From Devosia naphthalenivorans (GTDB lineage Bacteria; Pseudomonadota; Alphaproteobacteria; Rhizobiales; Devosiaceae): DNA of 64,000 bases. Location: the NCBI RefSeq assembly GCF_003056355.1, contig NZ_PYVW01000001.1:496001-560000 (forward strand). Direction: 5' to 3'. The notes under the pieces are model-generated. The model did no database searches. It was not told the origin of the DNA and saw nothing but the letters and a program-made list of their open reading frames with translations. Below, piece by piece: positions 25,958-37,197 of the stretch (position 1 is its first letter; every line of letters begins with the position of its first letter). Both the position numbers and the translations under genes were made by a program.

Positions 25958-26794
25958 CTACTGGTTCAATATCTCGCCGGTAAGCACATCGATCCGCATG
26001 CCATCGAACGCCGGCGTCACATGCGCTGGCGTTTCCGCTTCAAGCTGCCGGTAATCCAGATCGATATGCAGATCACTGAGCACCACTTGCCTCGGCGTCA
26101 TGCGCCCGATCCACTCCAAGCTCTCGGGCAGGCTCAGATGGCTCGGGTGCGGCGTGGGCCGGAGGGCATCGAGGATCCACATCCGGAGCCCGCTGATCGC
26201 GGGAAGTGACTCATCGGGGAAACCGGAGAGATCAACCGAATAGGCAAAATCGGCCACCCGGAACCCGAGCGAGGTAATGTTGCCGTGCTCCTGCTCGAAA
26301 GCCAGCACCTCGATGCTGCCACCCGGGCCATCCACCACCAGCCGGTCGCCAGCGGCGATTTCATGCGCGTTGAGAATGGGCGGATAATCGCTCCCCGGCG
26401 GCGTGGCGAAGCAATAGCCGAAGGCTTCCTTGAGCCGATCGCCAGTTTCAGGCGTGAAATAAACATCGACCCGCTTGCGATTGTGCAGCGCGAGCACGCG
26501 CAGATCATCAATGCCATGAATATGGTCGGCATGCGCGTGGGTATAGAGCACCGCATCCACACGATCGACCTGAGCATCCAGCAATTGCTCACGGATATCG
26601 GGGCCGGTATCGATCAGCACGCGTGTCGGTCCGGCGCCCTCTTCGCTCCAACCTTCGATCAACAGCGCGCAGCGCCGCCGCCGGTTGCGGGGTTCATTGG
26701 GGTCGCAGACGCCCCACACATTGCCGATCCGTGGCACCCCGCCCGACGATGCGCAGCCCAAAATGGTTGCAACAATCCGCTGGGCCGCCGGCAT
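25958..26794 (-). CDS. MBL-fold metallohydrolase (PhnP-like)
   Basis: A 278-residue metallo-beta-lactamase-fold hydrolase with the metal motif THAHADHIHG and later ligands in FEQEHGN and LDALRP/SDLHIDL. The N-terminal ILGCASSGGVPRIG and the CDPNEPRNRRRRCALLI stretch match PhnP-type cyclic phosphodiesterases. In Hyphomicrobiales a gene of this kind regularly follows tatD, as here (three-base gap), so it belongs to the holB-metG-tatD operon rather than to phosphonate metabolism. The substrate is unknown. Confidence 0.85.
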   Translation of the reverse strand: MPAAQRIVATILGCASSGGVPRIGNVWGVCDPNEPRNRRRRCALLIEGWSEEGAGPTRVLIDTGPDIREQLLDAQVDRVDAVLYTHAHADHIHGIDDLRVLALHNRKRVDVYFTPETGDRLKEAFGYCFATPPGSDYPPILNAHEIAAGDRLVVDGPGGSIEVLAFEQEHGNITSLGFRVADFAYSVDLSGFPDESLPAISGLRMWILDALRPTPHPSHLSLPESLEWIGRMTPRQVVLSDLHIDLDYRQLEAETPAHVTPAFDGMRIDVLTGEILNQ

Positions 26795-26797
26795 GGA

Positions 26798-27577
26798 TCA
26801 GGCCAGTCCGGTTTTGGAGAAAAGCCGCGCGAAATTGGCCGTTGTCTCGGCGCCGAGTTGCTCGAGGCTGATCCCGCGCACCTCCGCCAGCTTCTCGGCT
26901 GTATGGCGAACGAAGCTTGGTTCGTTGGACGCGCCCCGGTGCGGAATGGGTGCCAGGTATGGGGCGTCGGTTTCCACAAGGTATCGGTCGGCGGGAACAA
27001 ACGCCGCCACTTCGCGGATCTCTTCGGCGTTCTTGAAGGTGATGATACCGGAGAACGAGATGTAACCGCCCAATGCCAGCGCCCGGCGAGCCAGATCGAA
27101 TCCAGCAGTGAAGCAGTGCAGGACGAATGGGAACCCGCCTATTGCGCTTTCCTCTTCCAGGATCGCGGCCATGTCGTCATCAGCCTTGCGGCTGTGGATA
27201 ACCAGTGGAAGACCGGTGATACGTGCCGCTGCGATGTGGCGGCGAAGCCCGGTCGCCTGGGCCTCGCGCGGAGCATTGTCATAGAAGTAGTCAAGCCCAG
27301 CTTCACCAATCGCAACGCACCGCGGGTGGGCACTTAGCCGCACAAGTTCATCTACTGTGATATGCAGTTCTTCATGCGCGTTGTGGGGATGAGTGCCGAC
27401 CGAGCACCAGACGTTCGGGAAACGTTCCGCCAGGTCCGTGTATGTGGAAAAGTTCTCCACCCTTGTGGAAATCGTCACCATCCCGGTGACGCCGGCAGCC
27501 TCGGCGCGAGCCAGCACGCCATTCAGGTCGGATGACAGCGCTTCGAAGTCGAGATGGCAATGGCTATCGATCAACAT
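26798..27577 (-). CDS. tatD: TatD-family metal-dependent hydrolase
   Basis: A 259-residue deoxyribonuclease-type hydrolase. Metal ligands are seen in IDSHCHLDF, the Glu of AIGEAGLDYF, LVIHSRKADD, FVLHCFTAG and the Asp of LVETDAPYL. TatD proteins are 3'-5' exonucleases acting on damaged DNA. ATG 27577 begins one base after the metG stop region; a longer start at 27667 would lie within metG and adds unconserved residues. Confidence 0.92.
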   Translation of the reverse strand: MLIDSHCHLDFEALSSDLNGVLARAEAAGVTGMVTISTRVENFSTYTDLAERFPNVWCSVGTHPHNAHEELHITVDELVRLSAHPRCVAIGEAGLDYFYDNAPREAQATGLRRHIAAARITGLPLVIHSRKADDDMAAILEEESAIGGFPFVLHCFTAGFDLARRALALGGYISFSGIITFKNAEEIREVAAFVPADRYLVETDAPYLAPIPHRGASNEPSFVRHTAEKLAEVRGISLEQLGAETTANFARLFSKTGLA

Positions 27578-27578
27578 C

Positions 27579-29129
27579 TTATTCAGCCGGCTTTTCCAGG
27601 CGAGCGAAAACGCCCTGTGGAATCGGCAGTTCCGTGCCCGGCACCAACCGGTCGCGCACCAGCGCAAGCGGCAGGATGCGGTCTTCTTCGGGTACTGCCA
27701 ACTGGTCGAGCAGCCGCGCTGCCGACGCCGGGACGAATGCCAACATCGGAATAGTCAGCCGCCGCACCGTGTCAGCGGTGCGATAAAGCACCGTCGCCAT
27801 GCGCTCGGGATCGGTTTTCTTCAGGGCCCAAGGCTCCTGGGCGGCGAAATAGTTATTGGCCGAACTCAATGCAGCTACAATCGCGCCCGTAGCCTCATGC
27901 ACCAATTGCTCGTCCATGGCCCGCTGCGCAGCCTGAATGGCTTCGCCGACCTCGCGCTCCAGCGCTTCGTCGGCGGGAGTAGCGTGGCCGAACTGGGGCA
28001 CCTTGCCCTCGCAGTTCTTGTTGATCATGGACAACGAGCGCTGCGCCAGATTGCCCAGATTGTTAGCGAGGTCGGCATTGACGCGGTTGACCAGCTTTTC
28101 GTTGCTGTAGTCGCCATCGTTCCCGAACGAAACTTCGCGCAGGAAGAAATAGCGCACTGCATCTGCGCCGAAGGTTTCGACCAGATGAAACGGATCAATG
28201 ACATTGCCGAGCGACTTGCTCATCTTCTGCCCGTCGACGGTCAGGAAGCCGTGCGCAAAGACACGATGCGGCACCGGCAGACCGGCGCTCATCAGGAACG
28301 CAGGCCAATAGACGGTATGAAAGCGGATGATGTCCTTGCCGATGACATGCAGAGACGCGGGCCAGAATTTCTTGAACAGCTCGCTATCCTCGTCGGGATA
28401 GCCCGCGCCGGTGATGTAGTTGGTCAGTGCGTCGACCCAGACATACATCACGTGCCCTGGCGCATCCGGAACGGGTATACCCCAGTCGAAGGTGGTGCGG
28501 GAGATCGACAGGTCCTGCAGGCCGCTTTTCACAAACGAAATGATCTCGTTGCGCCGTTCCTTGGGCGCGATGAAATCAGGGTTGGCCTCGTAGAGATCGA
28601 GCAGTTTTTGCTGATACGCCGACAGGCGGAAGAAATAGGTTGGCTCTTCCACCCATTCCACCTCGGCGCCCGAAGGCGCGAAGCGCTTGCCGTCCTTTTC
28701 GGTCAGCTCTGCCTCGTCGAAATAGGCTTCGTCGCGCACCGAATACCAGCCTTTGTAGGTGGACTGGAAAATGTCGCCATTCTGGCTCGCCGCCATCTTC
28801 TTCCAGATGGCTTGGGAGGATTCATGGTGGCGCGGCTCGGTGGTGCGGATGAAATCGTCGTTGGACAACTCCAGTGCTTCGGCGAGGCGCAGGAACTCGC
28901 CGGCATTCCGGTCTGCCAGATCGCGCACCGGAACGCCTTCCTTGGCGGCTGTCTGCACCATCTTGATGCCGTGCTCGTCCGTTCCCGTCAGGAAATAAAC
29001 CTCGCGCCCCTCCAGCCGCTTGAAGCGGGCGATGGCGTCGGTCGCGATCATCTCATAGGCGTGCCCGATATGCGGCGCGCCGTTAGGATAGGAGATCGCA
29101 GTCGTGACGTAGAAGGGCTTGGCGGTCAT
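27579..29129 (-). CDS. metG: Methionyl-tRNA synthetase
   Basis: Class I aminoacyl-tRNA synthetase that charges tRNA-Met. The 516-residue protein has the HIGH motif variant in [11 protein letters not shown] and KMSKS in [10 protein letters not shown]. The [11 protein letters not shown] segment is part of the active site. It is the shorter form without the C-terminal tRNA-binding dimerisation domain of E. coli MetG, as in many alphaproteobacteria. ATG 29129 overlaps the holB stop by ATGA; an upstream in-frame ATG would duplicate holB sequence. Confidence 0.96.
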   Translation of the reverse strand: MTAKPFYVTTAISYPNGAPHIGHAYEMIATDAIARFKRLEGREVYFLTGTDEHGIKMVQTAAKEGVPVRDLADRNAGEFLRLAEALELSNDDFIRTTEPRHHESSQAIWKKMAASQNGDIFQSTYKGWYSVRDEAYFDEAELTEKDGKRFAPSGAEVEWVEEPTYFFRLSAYQQKLLDLYEANPDFIAPKERRNEIISFVKSGLQDLSISRTTFDWGIPVPDAPGHVMYVWVDALTNYITGAGYPDEDSELFKKFWPASLHVIGKDIIRFHTVYWPAFLMSAGLPVPHRVFAHGFLTVDGQKMSKSLGNVIDPFHLVETFGADAVRYFFLREVSFGNDGDYSNEKLVNRVNADLANNLGNLAQRSLSMINKNCEGKVPQFGHATPADEALEREVGEAIQAAQRAMDEQLVHEATGAIVAALSSANNYFAAQEPWALKKTDPERMATVLYRTADTVRRLTIPMLAFVPASAARLLDQLAVPEEDRILPLALVRDRLVPGTELPIPQGVFARLEKPAE

Positions 29130-30154
29130 AAGGTCTCGGTGGGCGATGGGACGAAAAGGGCAACGTGCTTCCTGATGGCGTCGAACACGGCAACAAGGGT
29201 CTGTTTCATATCCAGATTGATGTCGTCGGCGTCGGCAAAAAGGGCGTGAGCCTTGTCCCATAGCTCGTTTGCCGAGGCAAGCCGCATCCGGCTCCCACCC
29301 TCGATCGCTGCCATGCGCGCCTCATCGGCCATCCAGTCATCCAGCATCTCACGCGCGAACGATAGCTCGGTGCTTTGAGCGTTTGCGCCCAATGCATCTG
29401 CCAGCTTCAAGGCGACGCCGGATGGCTGCAATGCAGGATTGCTCAGCCACGCCTGCAGTGCACCGAGTGCAGAGTCGGCTTCGAGCGACAGGGTTTCAAA
29501 CGCCCGCCGTGGCCTGCCGCCCGATAGCGCTACCGCACGGTCAAGCTCGGTTTGCCCAAGCGTCGGATCATGCTCGAGCAGCACGCCGCGCACATGATCA
29601 GCCACGATCGGCCGCAATGCCAGATTATGGCAGCGCGACTTGATGGTCGGCAGCAGGCGCCCGGGGCGATGGGAAATCAAGAGAAACGTCGTATCCGCCG
29701 GCGGCTCCTCCAGCGTCTTCAGCAGAGCATTGGCGGCTGATGGGTTGCAGTCATCGATGCTGTCGATCACCGCTATGCGGTGTCCGGCACGTCCTCGCGT
29801 GTGATGCAGGGAATCCCTGATGTCCCTTACGTCTTCGACCCGGATGACGGTGTAGTAGCCCTTGCCGTCCTTGGGCCTGCGGCGCAGCACAAACAGATTG
29901 GGGTGCGACAATGCGCTGACCTGCTCCGACACGCGGTGAGCGTCCTCGTCGCCAGTAGCCGTCAGGATGGCGGCGGCCAACTCGAACGCGAATGTCGCCT
30001 TGCCGATGCCCTGCGGCCCATGCAGCAATATGGCTCCAGGCAGTCGCCGTCCGGCGATCTGCGCGAGGATGGCTGCGCGCGGACTGTCGTGTCCTGACGC
30101 TCGCTGGCGGCGTTCGGGCGCCGGAACATCGGGGAGTGCTTCGGGATCGTTCAC
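29126..30154 (-). CDS. holB: DNA polymerase III delta-prime subunit
   Basis: A 342-residue AAA+ clamp-loader subunit, recognised by a P-loop ([12 protein letters not shown]), the sensor region in [11 protein letters not shown] and the [20 protein letters not shown] block that is nearly invariant in HolB. It overlaps tmk upstream and metG downstream by four bases each, giving the conserved tmk-holB-metG-tatD order. Confidence 0.93.
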   Translation of the reverse strand: MNDPEALPDVPAPERRQRASGHDSPRAAILAQIAGRRLPGAILLHGPQGIGKATFAFELAAAILTATGDEDAHRVSEQVSALSHPNLFVLRRRPKDGKGYYTVIRVEDVRDIRDSLHHTRGRAGHRIAVIDSIDDCNPSAANALLKTLEEPPADTTFLLISHRPGRLLPTIKSRCHNLALRPIVADHVRGVLLEHDPTLGQTELDRAVALSGGRPRRAFETLSLEADSALGALQAWLSNPALQPSGVALKLADALGANAQSTELSFAREMLDDWMADEARMAAIEGGSRMRLASANELWDKAHALFADADDINLDMKQTLVAVFDAIRKHVALFVPSPTETL

Positions 30155-30849
30155 GCGGTTCGGCCACCAAGTTCAGGGAAGCGAGCGCTTACAATTGCCC
30201 AGATCGCCGCTTCCAGTTCGTCCTCGCCCTGATCGGCCGATATTACAACGCACCGGTCCGGGTTGGCTTCTGCGATTGCCAGGAACCCACCGCGCAATCG
30301 CTTGTGCCAGTCCAGTTCCTCCTTCTCGAACCGGTCGCCGGTTTCGGCCAGTCCCTCTTCCACTTCGCGCGCTGCTACCCGCTTGAAAGCCGCTTCCGGG
30401 TCCATGTCCAGGATGATGGTCAGGTCAGGATTGTGACCGTTGAGCGCCAGCGTTTCCAGCGCGCCGATCAGCTTTTCGTCGACCCCGCCGGTGAGGCCCT
30501 GATAGGCGCGGGTCGAATCGTGAAAGCGGTCGGACAGCACCCAATTGCCCTTGCGCAGATTGGGCGCGATGAGCTGGTTCACGTGATCGAGCCGTGCTGC
30601 TGCGAACAACACGGCCTCGCCCCCTGCCCCCCAGCTTTCCGAGCGCCCCTGCAGGATGAACGAGCGTACCGCCTCGGCCTTCGGTGTGCCGCCCGGTTCG
30701 CGGGTCCGCACGGCCCTGACATTGTGCCGTTCCAGATTGTTGAGCAGACGCTTGACCTGTGTCGACTTGCCGACGCCTTCGCCCCCTTCAAAGGTTATGA
30801 AGCGAGCTGGTATGGGCGCGGTCGTGTCGGGCATGGCAGACTTGTTCAT
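30151..30849 (-). CDS. tmk: Thymidylate kinase
   Basis: Phosphorylates dTMP to dTDP in the cytosol. The 232-residue protein has the P-loop EGGEGVGKSTQ, the TREPGGTP motif, DRFHDSTRAYQG and a LID region. ATG 30849 is used, but an internal ATG five codons later is as plausible. It is coupled to holB by a four-base overlap; a 97-base gap separates it from the carboxypeptidase gene upstream, where nothing notable is visible. Confidence 0.95.
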   Translation of the reverse strand: MNKSAMPDTTAPIPARFITFEGGEGVGKSTQVKRLLNNLERHNVRAVRTREPGGTPKAEAVRSFILQGRSESWGAGGEAVLFAAARLDHVNQLIAPNLRKGNWVLSDRFHDSTRAYQGLTGGVDEKLIGALETLALNGHNPDLTIILDMDPEAAFKRVAAREVEEGLAETGDRFEKEELDWHKRLRGGFLAIAEANPDRCVVISADQGEDELEAAIWAIVSARFPELGGRTA

Positions 30850-30946
30850 CCGAATTCTGGTGCCAATCGGTTTCCAGGAGCCTTGCTACTATCGTCAACG
30901 ATCCGCGTACACCCCTCCAGTGTGTCTGCTGGTGCCGCCGCGCTCG

Positions 30947-32092
30947 CTACAGCCAGCCCAAGGCAAGTTGCTTCAGCGCATCGGTCGCCTTGCGGACGAT
31001 ATCGCCCTCTTCCACCGTCTCGGCAGCATAAAGCGGCGCTGCCTGCACCAGTTGGTCATCGCAGAAGACCCGAAGTTCGGCAATTTGCTGGCCCTGCTGC
31101 ACCGGCGGCATCAATGGCGCGGTATAGTTCACTTGCGCGCTGAGGCACTTGCGTGAACCGCGCGGCAGATAAAGCGCCACTTCACCCTCGCCAACCAGCC
31201 CCACACTACCCGATGTGCCGCCATAGACATTGGCGTAGGCGACAACCTTGCCCTCGGGATATGCGGATACGCGCTCAAAGGCACGTGCGCCCCAGGTAAT
31301 CAGCTTGCGGCCTTCCTCGGTGCGCTGGGCCATCGAGGTCAGGCCATGCACCACGGCGACAAGCCGGCGTCCACCCTGCTCTGTGGAAATCACCGAGCCA
31401 TAGCCGGCAGCTTCCGTGTGGCCGGTCTTGAGACCATCGACGCCGATGCCAAGCTCAACCAGCGAGTTCCGGTTGGGCTGCTTGATGCCATTCCACTCCA
31501 TGTCCGGCTCGGAGAAGTAGTGGTAATATTGCGGGAAGGTGTCGATGAGATAGCGTGCCAGATCGGCAAGATCGCGTGCCGTGACGTACATGTCCGGATC
31601 GGGCAAGCCGGTGGGGTTGGTGAAATAAGAATCGGTCAGGCCGATATCGGAACCCAGTTCGTTCATCATCGCGGCGAACCCCGCCTCTGAACCGGCTATT
31701 CCCTCGGCCAGCACGATCGCCGCGTCATTGCCCGATTGGATGATGACGGAGCGAACCAGGTCTTCCACTTTTACCTTGGAGTTGAGTTCGGCAAACATCG
31801 TCGATCCGCCCGATGCCGCGCCACCCGTCCGCCAGGCGTGTTCGGAGACGAAGAATTCGTCCGTGAACTGCAGGCGACCATTCTCGATTTCGTTGAAAAC
31901 CACGGCGACCGTCATGAGCTTGGCCATGCTGGCCGGCTCCATGGGCAGGTCTGCGTCCTTCTGGAAAATTACCGTGCCGGACTCCTGGTCCATGAGGACG
32001 GCGAATTTGGCCTTGGTCTCAAAACTGGCTTGTGCCAGTGCTGGAACGGACAAGCCCATGAAGGCGACGAAAACCAGCCAAATTCGAAACAT
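30947..32092 (-). CDS. D-alanyl-D-alanine carboxypeptidase (PBP5/6 family)
   Basis: A periplasmic serine peptidase that trims the terminal D-Ala from peptidoglycan stem peptides. The 381-residue precursor begins with a signal peptide (cleavage near ALAQA). It contains the three active-site motifs: SMAK in PASMAKLMT, SGN in QSGNDAAIV, and KTG in GLKTGHTEAAG. A PBP5-type C-terminal beta domain follows, ending in a weakly amphipathic tail (ALKQLALGWL) that may anchor it to the membrane. Confidence 0.94.
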   Translation of the reverse strand: MFRIWLVFVAFMGLSVPALAQASFETKAKFAVLMDQESGTVIFQKDADLPMEPASMAKLMTVAVVFNEIENGRLQFTDEFFVSEHAWRTGGAASGGSTMFAELNSKVKVEDLVRSVIIQSGNDAAIVLAEGIAGSEAGFAAMMNELGSDIGLTDSYFTNPTGLPDPDMYVTARDLADLARYLIDTFPQYYHYFSEPDMEWNGIKQPNRNSLVELGIGVDGLKTGHTEAAGYGSVISTEQGGRRLVAVVHGLTSMAQRTEEGRKLITWGARAFERVSAYPEGKVVAYANVYGGTSGSVGLVGEGEVALYLPRGSRKCLSAQVNYTAPLMPPVQQGQQIAELRVFCDDQLVQAAPLYAAETVEEGDIVRKATDALKQLALGWL

Positions 32093-32138
32093 GTCGGCAT
32101 CCCTTTGCGCTGCCGGCAGCGGCTTCCGACAGACAAGT

Positions 32139-33185
32139 CTAATTATAGAGAACTAAGTCGTTCAGGCCAAGTTCCTGAGCCATTGCTGATACATCATCGC
32201 GTGACACGCCAGCCTTCAAATGTGTGAGAGTTAGCCGGGTCGCCGGCGCTCCGTTGGCCGTCACCTGCTCTTCTTCCACGGCTCCCAGGATGGCGAAATG
32301 CTTGGCCACTTCGATGGCATTGCCCTGGTCGCTGAACACGCCAATGCCCAACTTGACCGTCCGCGCATCCATGTCGACCGACTGCACCCAGGACGCCAGG
32401 TCCGTAGATTGCGTCGCCACCGCATTTGCTGCTGCATGGGCGCTGCCGATGGCGGCATCCTGCTCCTGGGGCGTTGTGTCGGCATAGGAGAACAGGCCGC
32501 CAAAGAAATTGCCGGCCATATCTGCCAGGCTGTTGGTGCCATCGGCATAGCGCGTGCCGCTCTGGACCGGCGGGCCGTTGTAGCTGGCAAGGAGCATGCG
32601 CGTGTCATCCCCCTGCAGCGGAGCCGGCCCGACATATTCGGCCTTGATCTGGGCATGGCCGTTATTCACATAGCCCAGCATCTCCGCTGCACGGTGCGAT
32701 AGATCCATGATGCGGCCCGGCATATACGGGCCTCGATCATTGACCCGCACGATCACCGAGCGGCCGTTCTGCTGGTTGGTCACGCGAACATAAGAGGGAA
32801 GCGGCAGGGTTGGATGGGCGCCGGTGATGGCATTGGCCGAAAAGATTTCGCCGTTGGCGGTGCGCCGACCGTGAAAATCCGAACCATACCAGGAGGCTTC
32901 GCCGGTATCGACGTAACCTGGCTGATGCTGCGGCACATAGGTTTTGCCGCGGACGGTATAAGGCTTGCCGAGCTGGTGGCGCCCGCCACCCTTGGGCGGA
33001 TTGGGATTGCTGGTGACGCGAGGTGATACTTTCACGCCGTATTCAGACGAGGTGAATGCACCCCGCTTGACCGTGGCGCCGAGGCCGCCCATGCCACAGG
33101 CAGCCAGAACGGGAGTCACAATGGCCGTGATGGCCAGGAAGCGAACGGCGTGGCGCCACGAGGGTGTCAAGGTAAGCAAACTCAT
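32139..33185 (-). CDS. rlpA: RlpA-family septal ring lytic transglycosylase, lipoprotein
   Basis: A 348-residue envelope protein that cleaves denuded peptidoglycan during cell separation. It has a lipobox-like VLAACGM near residue 30, a double-psi beta-barrel domain (GEASWYGSDFHGRRTANGE through VNDRGPYMPGRIMDLS) and a C-terminal SPOR-like domain after about residue 265 that would bind glycan at the septum. I start at ATG 33185, which gives a clean signal sequence; the frame can be extended eight codons to a weaker start. It is next to the carboxypeptidase gene on the same strand. Confidence 0.9.
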   Translation of the reverse strand: MSLLTLTPSWRHAVRFLAITAIVTPVLAACGMGGLGATVKRGAFTSSEYGVKVSPRVTSNPNPPKGGGRHQLGKPYTVRGKTYVPQHQPGYVDTGEASWYGSDFHGRRTANGEIFSANAITGAHPTLPLPSYVRVTNQQNGRSVIVRVNDRGPYMPGRIMDLSHRAAEMLGYVNNGHAQIKAEYVGPAPLQGDDTRMLLASYNGPPVQSGTRYADGTNSLADMAGNFFGGLFSYADTTPQEQDAAIGSAHAAANAVATQSTDLASWVQSVDMDARTVKLGIGVFSDQGNAIEVAKHFAILGAVEEEQVTANGAPATRLTLTHLKAGVSRDDVSAMAQELGLNDLVLYN

Positions 33186-33366
33186 ACGCAAAACTAAATC
33201 CGCGGGCACAATGAAACACTTCGCCCGATTTTTCCCGCATGCTCGCTCATTCTGGTTTAGCTGGAGTTAAGGCCAACCAAACGTTAGCGGTTTCGGTCAA
33301 ATTGTTGCGCTGCGTCAAAACTGTGCCATCTAGGTTTGGCAAGCTGCGCCTTGCTTATCTGTAGAT

Positions 33367-33382
33367 ATAAAGATATCTTTAT
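33367..33382. promoter_or_regulatory. ATAAAGATATCTTTAT palindrome upstream of metH
   Basis: A perfect 16-base palindrome lies 40 bases before the metH start. It resembles the operator type reported for the ArsR-family regulator SahR, which controls methionine-cycle genes according to S-adenosylhomocysteine in Proteobacteria. I recall the motif from memory and could not compare it, and no sahR gene is in the window. Confidence 0.55.
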
Positions 33383-33422
33383 GTGACTGGTTGAACCGCT
33401 AAGCAGCAATAAAACAGGCAGG

Positions 33423-36400
33423 ATGCCGATGAGCCCCGAAAATCAGACTACCCCGTACATCCCGGATTGGAACGAGGTTCGTTCCGCACTTGCACAGGCC
33501 GCGCGCGAACGCATCCTGATCCTGGACGGTGCAATGGGCACGATGATTCAAAGGCTCAAGCTCGGCGAAGAGAATTTCCGCGGCGAACGCTTCAAGGATT
33601 GGAAGTTGCCGCTGCAGGGCAATAACGACCTGCTGGTGCTCACGGAACCACAGCGCATCGAAGACATCCACTTCGATTATTTCATGGCCGGCGCCGATAT
33701 CGCCGAGACCAATACCTTCTCGGCCACGTCGGTCGCGCAAGCCGATTACGCTTGTGAGTCGGCGGTTTACGACATCAACTTTCAGGGCGTTCTGGTTGCT
33801 CGCCGTGCAGCCCAGCGCGCCGAGGCGGCAGACGGCCGCCGCCGTTTCGTAGCTGGCGCCCTGGGACCCACCAACAAGACTTCGTCCATGTCCACGGACG
33901 TCAACAGCCCCGGTCACCGCGCCATCACCTTTGACCAACTGGTCGTTGCCTACGGCGAGGCCATCCGCGGTCTGGTGGACGCCGGTGCCGACCTGTTGCT
34001 GTTCGAGACGATCACCGACACGCTCAACACCAAGGCCGGCATATTCGCCGCCCAGCGGCTGTTCGAGGAGCGCGGCATCGACGTGCCGATCATGATTTCG
34101 GGCACCATCACCGATCTCTCCGGCCGCACTCTGTCGGGCCAGACGCCGACGGCTTTCTGGTACTCGGTGCGTCATGCCAACCCGGTCACCATTGGATTGA
34201 ATTGCGCATTGGGCGCCAATGCAATGCGGGCCCACCTGGGCGAACTGTCCGACGTAGCGGACACTTTCATCTGCGCCTATCCGAACGCCGGCCTGCCGAA
34301 CGCATTCGGGCAGTATGACGAGACACCCGAATTCATGGCCGAGCAGATCGAAGGATTTGCCGCGGCCGGCTATGTAAACATTGTCGGCGGCTGCTGCGGG
34401 TCGACGCCCGAGCATATCCGGGCCATCGCGCAAGCCGTCAGCAAGCACCAGCCGCGCGCCGTACCAGAGACAGAGAAGCTGCTGCGTCTAGCCGGACTTG
34501 AGCCCTTCACGCTGACCAAGGATATTCCCTTCGTCAACGTCGGCGAGCGCACCAACGTCACCGGCTCCGCCCGCTTCCGCAAGCTGATCACAGCCGGCGA
34601 CTACACTGCGGCGCTGGAAGTGGCGCGCGATCAGGTCGCCAATGGCGCCCAGATCATCGACATCAACATGGATGAAGGCCTGATCGACAGCGAACAGGTG
34701 ATGATCGAGTACCTCAATCTGCTTGCGGCCGAGCCCGACGTGGCCAAGGTCCCGCTGATGATCGACTCCTCGAAATGGGAGGTCATTGAGGCGGGTCTGA
34801 AATGCGTGCAGGGCAAGGCACTGGTCAACTCGATTTCGATGAAGGAAGGCGAAGAGCAGTTCCTGAAATACGCCCGGCTGGTGCGTGCCTATGGTGCCGC
34901 GGTCGTGGTCATGGCCTTCGACGAGCAGGGTCAGGCCGATACGCTGGAGCGCAAGGTCGAGATCTGCAAGCGCGCCTATAAGCTCCTCACGGAAGACGTT
35001 GGCTTTCCACCGGAAGACATTGTTTTCGATCCCAATGTCTTTGCCATCGCTACCGGGATCGAGGAGCACAACGGTTATGGCGTTGCCTTCATCGAGGCGA
35101 CCAAGATCATCACCGAGACCCTGCCCCATGTGCACATCTCGGGCGGCATCTCGAACCTCTCCTTCTCGTTCCGCGGCAACGAGCCGGTGCGCGAGGCCAT
35201 GCACGCGGTGTTCCTGTACTATGCCATCCAGAACGGCATGGACATGGGCATCGTCAATGCCGGTCAGCTCGCCGTTTATGAATCGATCGAGCCGGAACTG
35301 CGCACCGCCTGCGAGGACGTGATCCTCAACCGCGATCCAGGCGCCACCGATCGCCTGCTGGCGCTTGCCGAGCGCTATCGCGGCACCGCCGGCAAGGAAG
35401 TTGCAGCCAAGGATCTGAGCTGGCGCGAGAAGTCCGTCGAAGAGCGGATCGCCCATGCGCTGGTCAACGGCATCACCGAATATATCGACGCAGACACCGA
35501 GGAAGCGCGGCTGAAGCTGCCGCGGCCGCTGCACGTCATCGAGGGTCCATTGATGTCCGGCATGGGCATCGTGGGGGACCTGTTCGGTTCGGGCAAGATG
35601 TTCCTGCCGCAGGTGGTCAAGTCCGCCCGCGTGATGAAGCAGGCCGTCGCCCTGCTGCTGCCCTATATGGAGGCCGAGAAGAACGCCGATGGCAATGCTA
35701 CTGGCCGCCAGAGCGCGGGCAAGGTGCTGATGGCCACGGTGAAGGGCGACGTGCACGACATCGGCAAGAACATTGTCGGCGTGGTCCTGAGCTGCAACAA
35801 TTACGAGATCATCGATCTGGGCGTGATGGTCCCTGCGGCCAAGATCCTGCAGACTGCCCGGGACGAAAACGTCGATATCATTGGCCTGTCCGGTCTCATT
35901 ACGCCTTCGCTCGATGAAATGGCCCACGTCGCATCCGAGATGGAGCGGGAAGGCTTCGATATTCCGTTGCTCATCGGCGGCGCCACGACCAGCCGCGTGC
36001 ACACGGCCGTCAAGATTCACCCGCGCTACAGCGCCGGTCAGGCCGTGCACGTCAACGATGCCAGCCGCGCCGTCGGCGTGGTGGGCAATCTGTTGAGCAA
36101 GGATACCAAGGTCAGCTTCATCGAAGATATTCGAGCGCAGTACGCCAAGGCGGCAGCCGCACACGAACGTGCCGAGAGCGAAAAGCAGCGCATCCCGCTC
36201 GCCAAGGCGCGCGCCAATGCTTTCAAGCCTGATTGGAGCGACTACACGCCGCCTGAACCGAGCTTCCTCGGCACCCGGACGTTCGACGGTTTCGATCTTG
36301 CCGAATTGGCTGAATACATCGACTGGACACCCTTCTTCCAGACCTGGGAGCTCAAGGGGCGTTATCCGGCCATTCTCGAGGACGAGCGCCAGGGCGAGGC

Positions 36401-37193
36401 AGCGCGGTCGCTGTTCGAAGATGCACAGAAAATGCTCAGCCAGATCATCGCCGAGAAATGGTTCAGACCGCGTGCCGTCATAGGCTTCTGGCCGGCCAAT
36501 GCCGTGGGGGACGATATCCGGCTCTACAAGGACGGTGCACGCACCGAGGAACTGGCGACGCTCTTCACCCTGCGCCAGCAACTCACGAGGCGCGATGGCA
36601 AGCCAAACATGGCCTTGAGCGACTTCGTTGCCCCCGCCGGTATCGGCAAACCCGACTATATGGGCGGGTTTGTCGTTACGGCGGGCATCGAAGAGGTCGA
36701 GATCGCCGAGCGGTTCGAAAAGCGGAACGACGACTATTCGTCCATTCTGGTCAAGGCGCTTGCCGATCGCTTCGCCGAAGCCATGGCCGAGTATATGCAC
36801 CTGCGTGTGCGCAAGGATTTTTGGGGCTACGCCGCCGACGAGAATTTGAGCAATGACGAGCTTCTGACGGAGATCTATCGCGGTATCCGCCCGGCTCCCG
36901 GCTATCCGGCCCAGCCCGACCATACCGAGAAGACGACGCTGTTCCGCCTGCTCGAAGCCGAAAAGAATGCCGGCGTGACGCTGACCGAGAGCTACGCGAT
37001 GTGGCCGGGGTCATCGGTCTCGGGGATCTACTTCTCCCATCCGGACGCCTATTATTTCGGCGTGGCCAAAGTCGAGCGCGACCAGGTGCTGGATTATGCG
37101 CAGCGCAAGAACATGTCCGTGCAAGACGTGGAGCGGTGGCTGGGCCCGATCCTCAACTACATCCCCGGCCCGTCAATCGTCGCGGCGGAGTGA
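33423..37193 (+). CDS. metH: Methionine synthase, cobalamin-dependent
   Basis: Transfers a methyl group from 5-methyl-tetrahydrofolate to homocysteine through methylcobalamin. The 1256-residue protein holds all modules in order: homocysteine-binding domain with zinc cysteines in GLNCALGAN and [11 protein letters not shown], pterin-binding domain (from about 365), cobalamin cap and Rossmann domain with [10 protein letters not shown] (His778 is the axial ligand), and the C-terminal SAM-dependent reactivation domain. Dependence on B12 agrees with the cobalamin riboswitch at the left edge. No riboswitch is seen in its own leader; a SahR-like palindrome is. Confidence 0.97.
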   Translation: MPMSPENQTTPYIPDWNEVRSALAQAARERILILDGAMGTMIQRLKLGEENFRGERFKDWKLPLQGNNDLLVLTEPQRIEDIHFDYFMAGADIAETNTFSATSVAQADYACESAVYDINFQGVLVARRAAQRAEAADGRRRFVAGALGPTNKTSSMSTDVNSPGHRAITFDQLVVAYGEAIRGLVDAGADLLLFETITDTLNTKAGIFAAQRLFEERGIDVPIMISGTITDLSGRTLSGQTPTAFWYSVRHANPVTIGLNCALGANAMRAHLGELSDVADTFICAYPNAGLPNAFGQYDETPEFMAEQIEGFAAAGYVNIVGGCCGSTPEHIRAIAQAVSKHQPRAVPETEKLLRLAGLEPFTLTKDIPFVNVGERTNVTGSARFRKLITAGDYTAALEVARDQVANGAQIIDINMDEGLIDSEQVMIEYLNLLAAEPDVAKVPLMIDSSKWEVIEAGLKCVQGKALVNSISMKEGEEQFLKYARLVRAYGAAVVVMAFDEQGQADTLERKVEICKRAYKLLTEDVGFPPEDIVFDPNVFAIATGIEEHNGYGVAFIEATKIITETLPHVHISGGISNLSFSFRGNEPVREAMHAVFLYYAIQNGMDMGIVNAGQLAVYESIEPELRTACEDVILNRDPGATDRLLALAERYRGTAGKEVAAKDLSWREKSVEERIAHALVNGITEYIDADTEEARLKLPRPLHVIEGPLMSGMGIVGDLFGSGKMFLPQVVKSARVMKQAVALLLPYMEAEKNADGNATGRQSAGKVLMATVKGDVHDIGKNIVGVVLSCNNYEIIDLGVMVPAAKILQTARDENVDIIGLSGLITPSLDEMAHVASEMEREGFDIPLLIGGATTSRVHTAVKIHPRYSAGQAVHVNDASRAVGVVGNLLSKDTKVSFIEDIRAQYAKAAAAHERAESEKQRIPLAKARANAFKPDWSDYTPPEPSFLGTRTFDGFDLAELAEYIDWTPFFQTWELKGRYPAILEDERQGEAARSLFEDAQKMLSQIIAEKWFRPRAVIGFWPANAVGDDIRLYKDGARTEELATLFTLRQQLTRRDGKPNMALSDFVAPAGIGKPDYMGGFVVTAGIEEVEIAERFEKRNDDYSSILVKALADRFAEAMAEYMHLRVRKDFWGYAADENLSNDELLTEIYRGIRPAPGYPAQPDHTEKTTLFRLLEAEKNAGVTLTESYAMWPGSSVSGIYFSHPDAYYFGVAKVERDQVLDYAQRKNMSVQDVERWLGPILNYIPGPSIVAAE

Positions 37194-37197
37194 AGGC

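Noticed and set aside
27393..29249. Open frame of 618 codons opposite tatD and metG
   Set aside because: It is antisense to two clear conserved genes and its translation is low-complexity His/Arg/Gln-rich sequence without domains.
34488..36923. Open frame of 811 codons on the strand opposite metH
   Set aside because: It lies wholly within the well-conserved metH gene and has no recognisable motifs. Long antisense frames are expected in GC-rich genes with biased third positions.
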